64,000 bases of DNA from Paraescarpia echinospica. Its lineage: Eukaryota > Annelida > Polychaeta > Sabellida > Siboglinidae. Under the pieces are notes generated by a model. It was not told where the DNA came from. It worked only from the letters and a program-made list of their open reading frames with translations, and ran no database searches. Shown in pieces: positions 60,985 to 64,000 of this stretch (positions within the stretch are counted from its first letter, which is position 1; each line of letters begins with the position of its first letter). The stretch covers positions 47,838,346-47,902,345 of the forward strand of contig CM034533.1 of NCBI GenBank assembly GCA_020002185.1, in the 5' to 3' direction. The position numbers and the translations under genes are program-made.

Positions 60985-61710
60985 CGGAAACCATTCAGCA
61001 ACTTTTTCTCTAATTTTGCATAGACATCTTAGGGCACTGCCACTATGCACGAGAAATCTGTATTTGATTGAATCATTCTAAGGGCTCCCTAGGGCCTCCA
61101 AGGACCCCAAAACTGGTAAAAATGTAACATCTTACCTATTTTTTCAAAAACTGTTCAGCAACTTTTTCTCTAATTTTGCATAGACATTTCATGTGGTAGT
61201 GCCACTGTACACAGGAAATCTGTAATTGATTGAATCATTCTAAAGGCACCTAATGACCCCCCCCCAAAAGGACCCCAAAACTGGTAAATTTTCACATACT
61301 GCCTATTTTTTCAAAATAGACAATTCATGTGGTAGCACCACTGTACACAAGAAATCTGTATTTGATTGAATCATTCTAAGGGTACCAAAGGGCCCCTAAA
61401 ATGCAAAATTTGCTAACTAAATTATCTGCTGCACCAGCAGATCTATCATTCTTACTGTTCTTTTGTTCATCTAATCCCTTTTCCTACAACATCTGTCACA
61501 CCTCATTGTGGATGCCTGATAGGAAGTGTGACTAATCTGTAATTGGTCACTGGCAGAGGCTTGTGTCAATAGACAGGGCCCACTAGACCCCTGGACAGTT
61601 GTGCCTACATTCTAAGGGGTCATTCTGAAACAACCAAATGTCAACCATAAGACGAATTGACATAGTTCCGCTATACATAAGAAATCTGTATTTGATTGAA
61701 TTATTCTAGT
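60985..61710. repeat. Degenerate tandem repeat, about 135-160 bp unit
   Basis: Four copies of the phrase GAAATCTGTATTTGATTGAA followed by TCATTCTAAGGG start at 61053, 61215, 61351 and 61681. They come with shared TTTTGCATAGACAT, GTGCCACTGTACACA and GGACCCCAAAACTGGTAAA segments. The last copy is separated by unrelated DNA. Confidence 0.8.
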
Positions 61711-64000
61711 ATCATCAGCCTATAGTAGAACATACGTTTGCAAGAAAATGTCTACATCATCATCACTAAGGTTGTTGTAAATTTCACCAGCTGCCATGTC
61801 AAGTCCCTTATAATTATGACTAACGGTGTTCACAATTATTCAGGTAAATAGCAAATAACAAAGGCGACAAGTTTTCTCCTTGTGGTAACTCTACATCACA
61901 TGAGAAGAAGGCTGGCACAGCCCCCCAAAATGCAAATTTTTTACACTATCTAGTCATGTGGTTTTGAGAAGGGCCCTTGAGACTATCCCCTAACAGTAAA
62001 TTTTGTGTATTGTGCCAGAAACAGAAAGCTATTCCCCTTCCCAAAACATATGTCACATGTGAAGTCTGTGTCTTGCATGGATATCTATTTTTATGCAGTT
62101 GTTTTATATAAGCAGGAAGTTTGTGAAATTAGTTATTCTTAGGCCACAGAAAAGTAATTCCCCATTTTTCATCAATGCATGTATTTAAAAATATGTGCCA
62201 CAACATTATATTTTCTATTATAATTATCATAACCCTTAATGATCTGTAATTATGATTCACCAAAAAAACATTTGATTAATAATTACATACTGGGTTGTTT
62301 GATTTATGCCGGGCAGAAACTGTTTCTGCCCAGCAGAAACGGCAACAATAGGAAATACATGCAACTGATAGGCAAATGTGTTCTTTTTATAGAAAATGTC
62401 AGTTTCTCTCTGTACCTGTCTACGTATGATAACCATTTGGATTATTATAAAACTGCTCTGCTACTGCTTGGTGGACAGTTAATTAGTGGCTCAAGTTCAA
62501 ATACATCAGGACGTTTTTCACACCTGCATGGTAGTTTAGGCTCAGTAGTGTGCTGGCAGCCACTAAACCTATAGGCTTGTGTGGAAAGGATAGTTGGCAG
62601 AAGAACTAACTTCAAAGCACCATTGCATCCATTTAGCCAGGCAGCAGTCACACTGTCCCAATGTCTGCTGCTATGGTTGTATATATATGCTTAATGATCC
62701 CAATACACCAATCTGTTGGCACAATGTCAGATAATAGAACTAGGTTAAACATCTTAACAATAACTATAATTAGTTCTGTGGGGCTGTTTTTAAGTATTCA
62801 TTTATAACATTATCAATATGTCCTCTTAGTTTTACACATAAAAACATAATCTGGCATAAAGTGATAAGTTTTTGTAGCAGCACATTTGTACTTCCAGGGT
62901 ATCATTGCAACATAACATACATACTGTGTGCCACATTTGAATATCATGCATGTAATATTTCCATGCAATCCATTTGCATATATAATGTAAAACTTCAACA
63001 GCCGTTTTCTTCATTTTCACTTTTTGACCCCTACCATATTCAGTGCTCCATAACTTCCGCCAATTTTGGTAGCAGTCATAATTTCTGAAACCGTGTAAAG
63101 CACCCTACCCAACCTTTACAAGAATGTAAGAAAACAATGTTACAATTTTTCCGACTTATCACTCATTTGGTCAGCCAGGGTCACATATCGACGTATTAGT
63201 CCAAAGGACTTCAGGGCCTCTTGGCCCGATTTTTACTAATTAAATCATCTCCTTAGCAGTCCCTGCACTACAGCTGGTATTTTCTTAATTAACATGGCTA
63301 GACTAAGCTTATCCCTATAGTTATGCTCTAAACAGCAGGGCTGCCTACCATTACAAATTTTCCGTAATCATTACGGATATTCACCTCAGATTACGGAAAC
63401 TGTCGCCGTATTACGGGAATACAAATATCCGACTACAGAAAATGCTACACGTTAACCAATTGCTAAATATATAAATAATGCTGCTACATATGCCCTGAAG
63501 AAAATGTCATCATTCACTTGTTACCATTTATCAACAAATATTTAGTCCATGACAAGTTCTACAATGTCAGAACGGTGACTTTGTCCAATGTTGTGCCTGT
63601 GTACAATGTTACAACGTTGACTGCCAGCAGCCTGCTGGTGACTGCCGTGGCACGTGGGCATATTATTATGTCTGTATCTGGCAGTCAACATCAATTACAG
63701 CGGCCAAAAAATATTAATGTCATTAATGGGCGTCTAGACATTAATACAATTTACAGGTGTAGAATCATATAACAAAATAAATAAATTAAGATGACGTTAG
63801 GTAGAACCATTAAATTACATTAAATAATTATGGTACATACAATTTAACTTTGTCATTGACTGTTAGTAATAATTATAATGTTTCCCACTGTGTGTTGTAA
63901 ATTTAGAAGCTCGTTGGATGATTATTGGCTATTCACTGGTGCTGTTTTTCCCAAGGTGATGCTCTACAGACGTAAACACTTGAGCATGTCTAGTCACGCA
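61711..64000. other. AT-rich intergenic DNA to the window edge
   Basis: I see no supported gene. At 63199-63211 the short palindrome AGTCCAAAGGACT mirrors TAGTCCTTTGG near 60928. At 63361-63415 the phrase TTACGG recurs four times in both orientations. Confidence 0.5.

Noticed and set aside
62239..62574. 111-codon open frame
   Set aside because: AT-rich, with no recognisable domain or splice evidence.

Overview
This is eukaryotic DNA from an invertebrate animal. It contains GT/AG introns, a polycystin-type gene, retrotransposons of several classes, tRNA-derived SINEs, and very many micro- and minisatellites. There is no operon structure. The repeat content fits a marine lophotrochozoan, for example a mollusc, but nothing here fixes the species.

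Layout. Bases 1-5980 (minus strand) hold two exons of a large PKD-repeat/REJ (polycystin-1 or sperm-receptor type) gene that runs off the left edge. One exon is about 4.2 kb and encodes roughly 15 PKD repeats. The intron upstream of it is mostly a 2.2 kb minisatellite. From 8.5 to 19.7 kb the window is repeats: a (CT)n tract, a broken LINE ending in CA/CT repeats, several minisatellites, a second LINE remnant on the minus strand, and a 17-bp minisatellite split by a complete tRNA-derived SINE. From 19.7 to 27.4 kb a Ty3/gypsy LTR retrotransposon (19974-27276) sits inside another LINE. Its integrase zinc domain lies before the reverse transcriptase and most of the integrase core is missing.

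From 29.1 to 33.3 kb is the most unusual unit: a 4203-bp element with two 397-bp terminal inverted repeats. Its only recognisable gene is a decayed protein with a FEN1/XPG-like nuclease signature. A remnant of what looks like the same gene family, here with a Cys-rich CXC-like domain, lies at 58.2-58.9 kb. A probable host gene on the plus strand, a mitochondrial-type double-CDGSH iron-sulfur protein (CISD3-like), spans 37.15-44.74 kb in three exons. Its second intron contains about 74 copies of a 49-bp repeat.

The right part holds a 42-bp minisatellite (45.8-48.0 kb), a third LINE (50.1-52.1 kb), a pogo-type DNA transposon with a TA target duplication and an almost intact transposase (54820-57940), and low-complexity intergenic DNA with a degenerate repeat around 61 kb. 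Only the PKD/REJ gene and the CISD3-like gene look like host genes. Nearly all other coding potential is transposon-derived or an artefact of tandem repeats.
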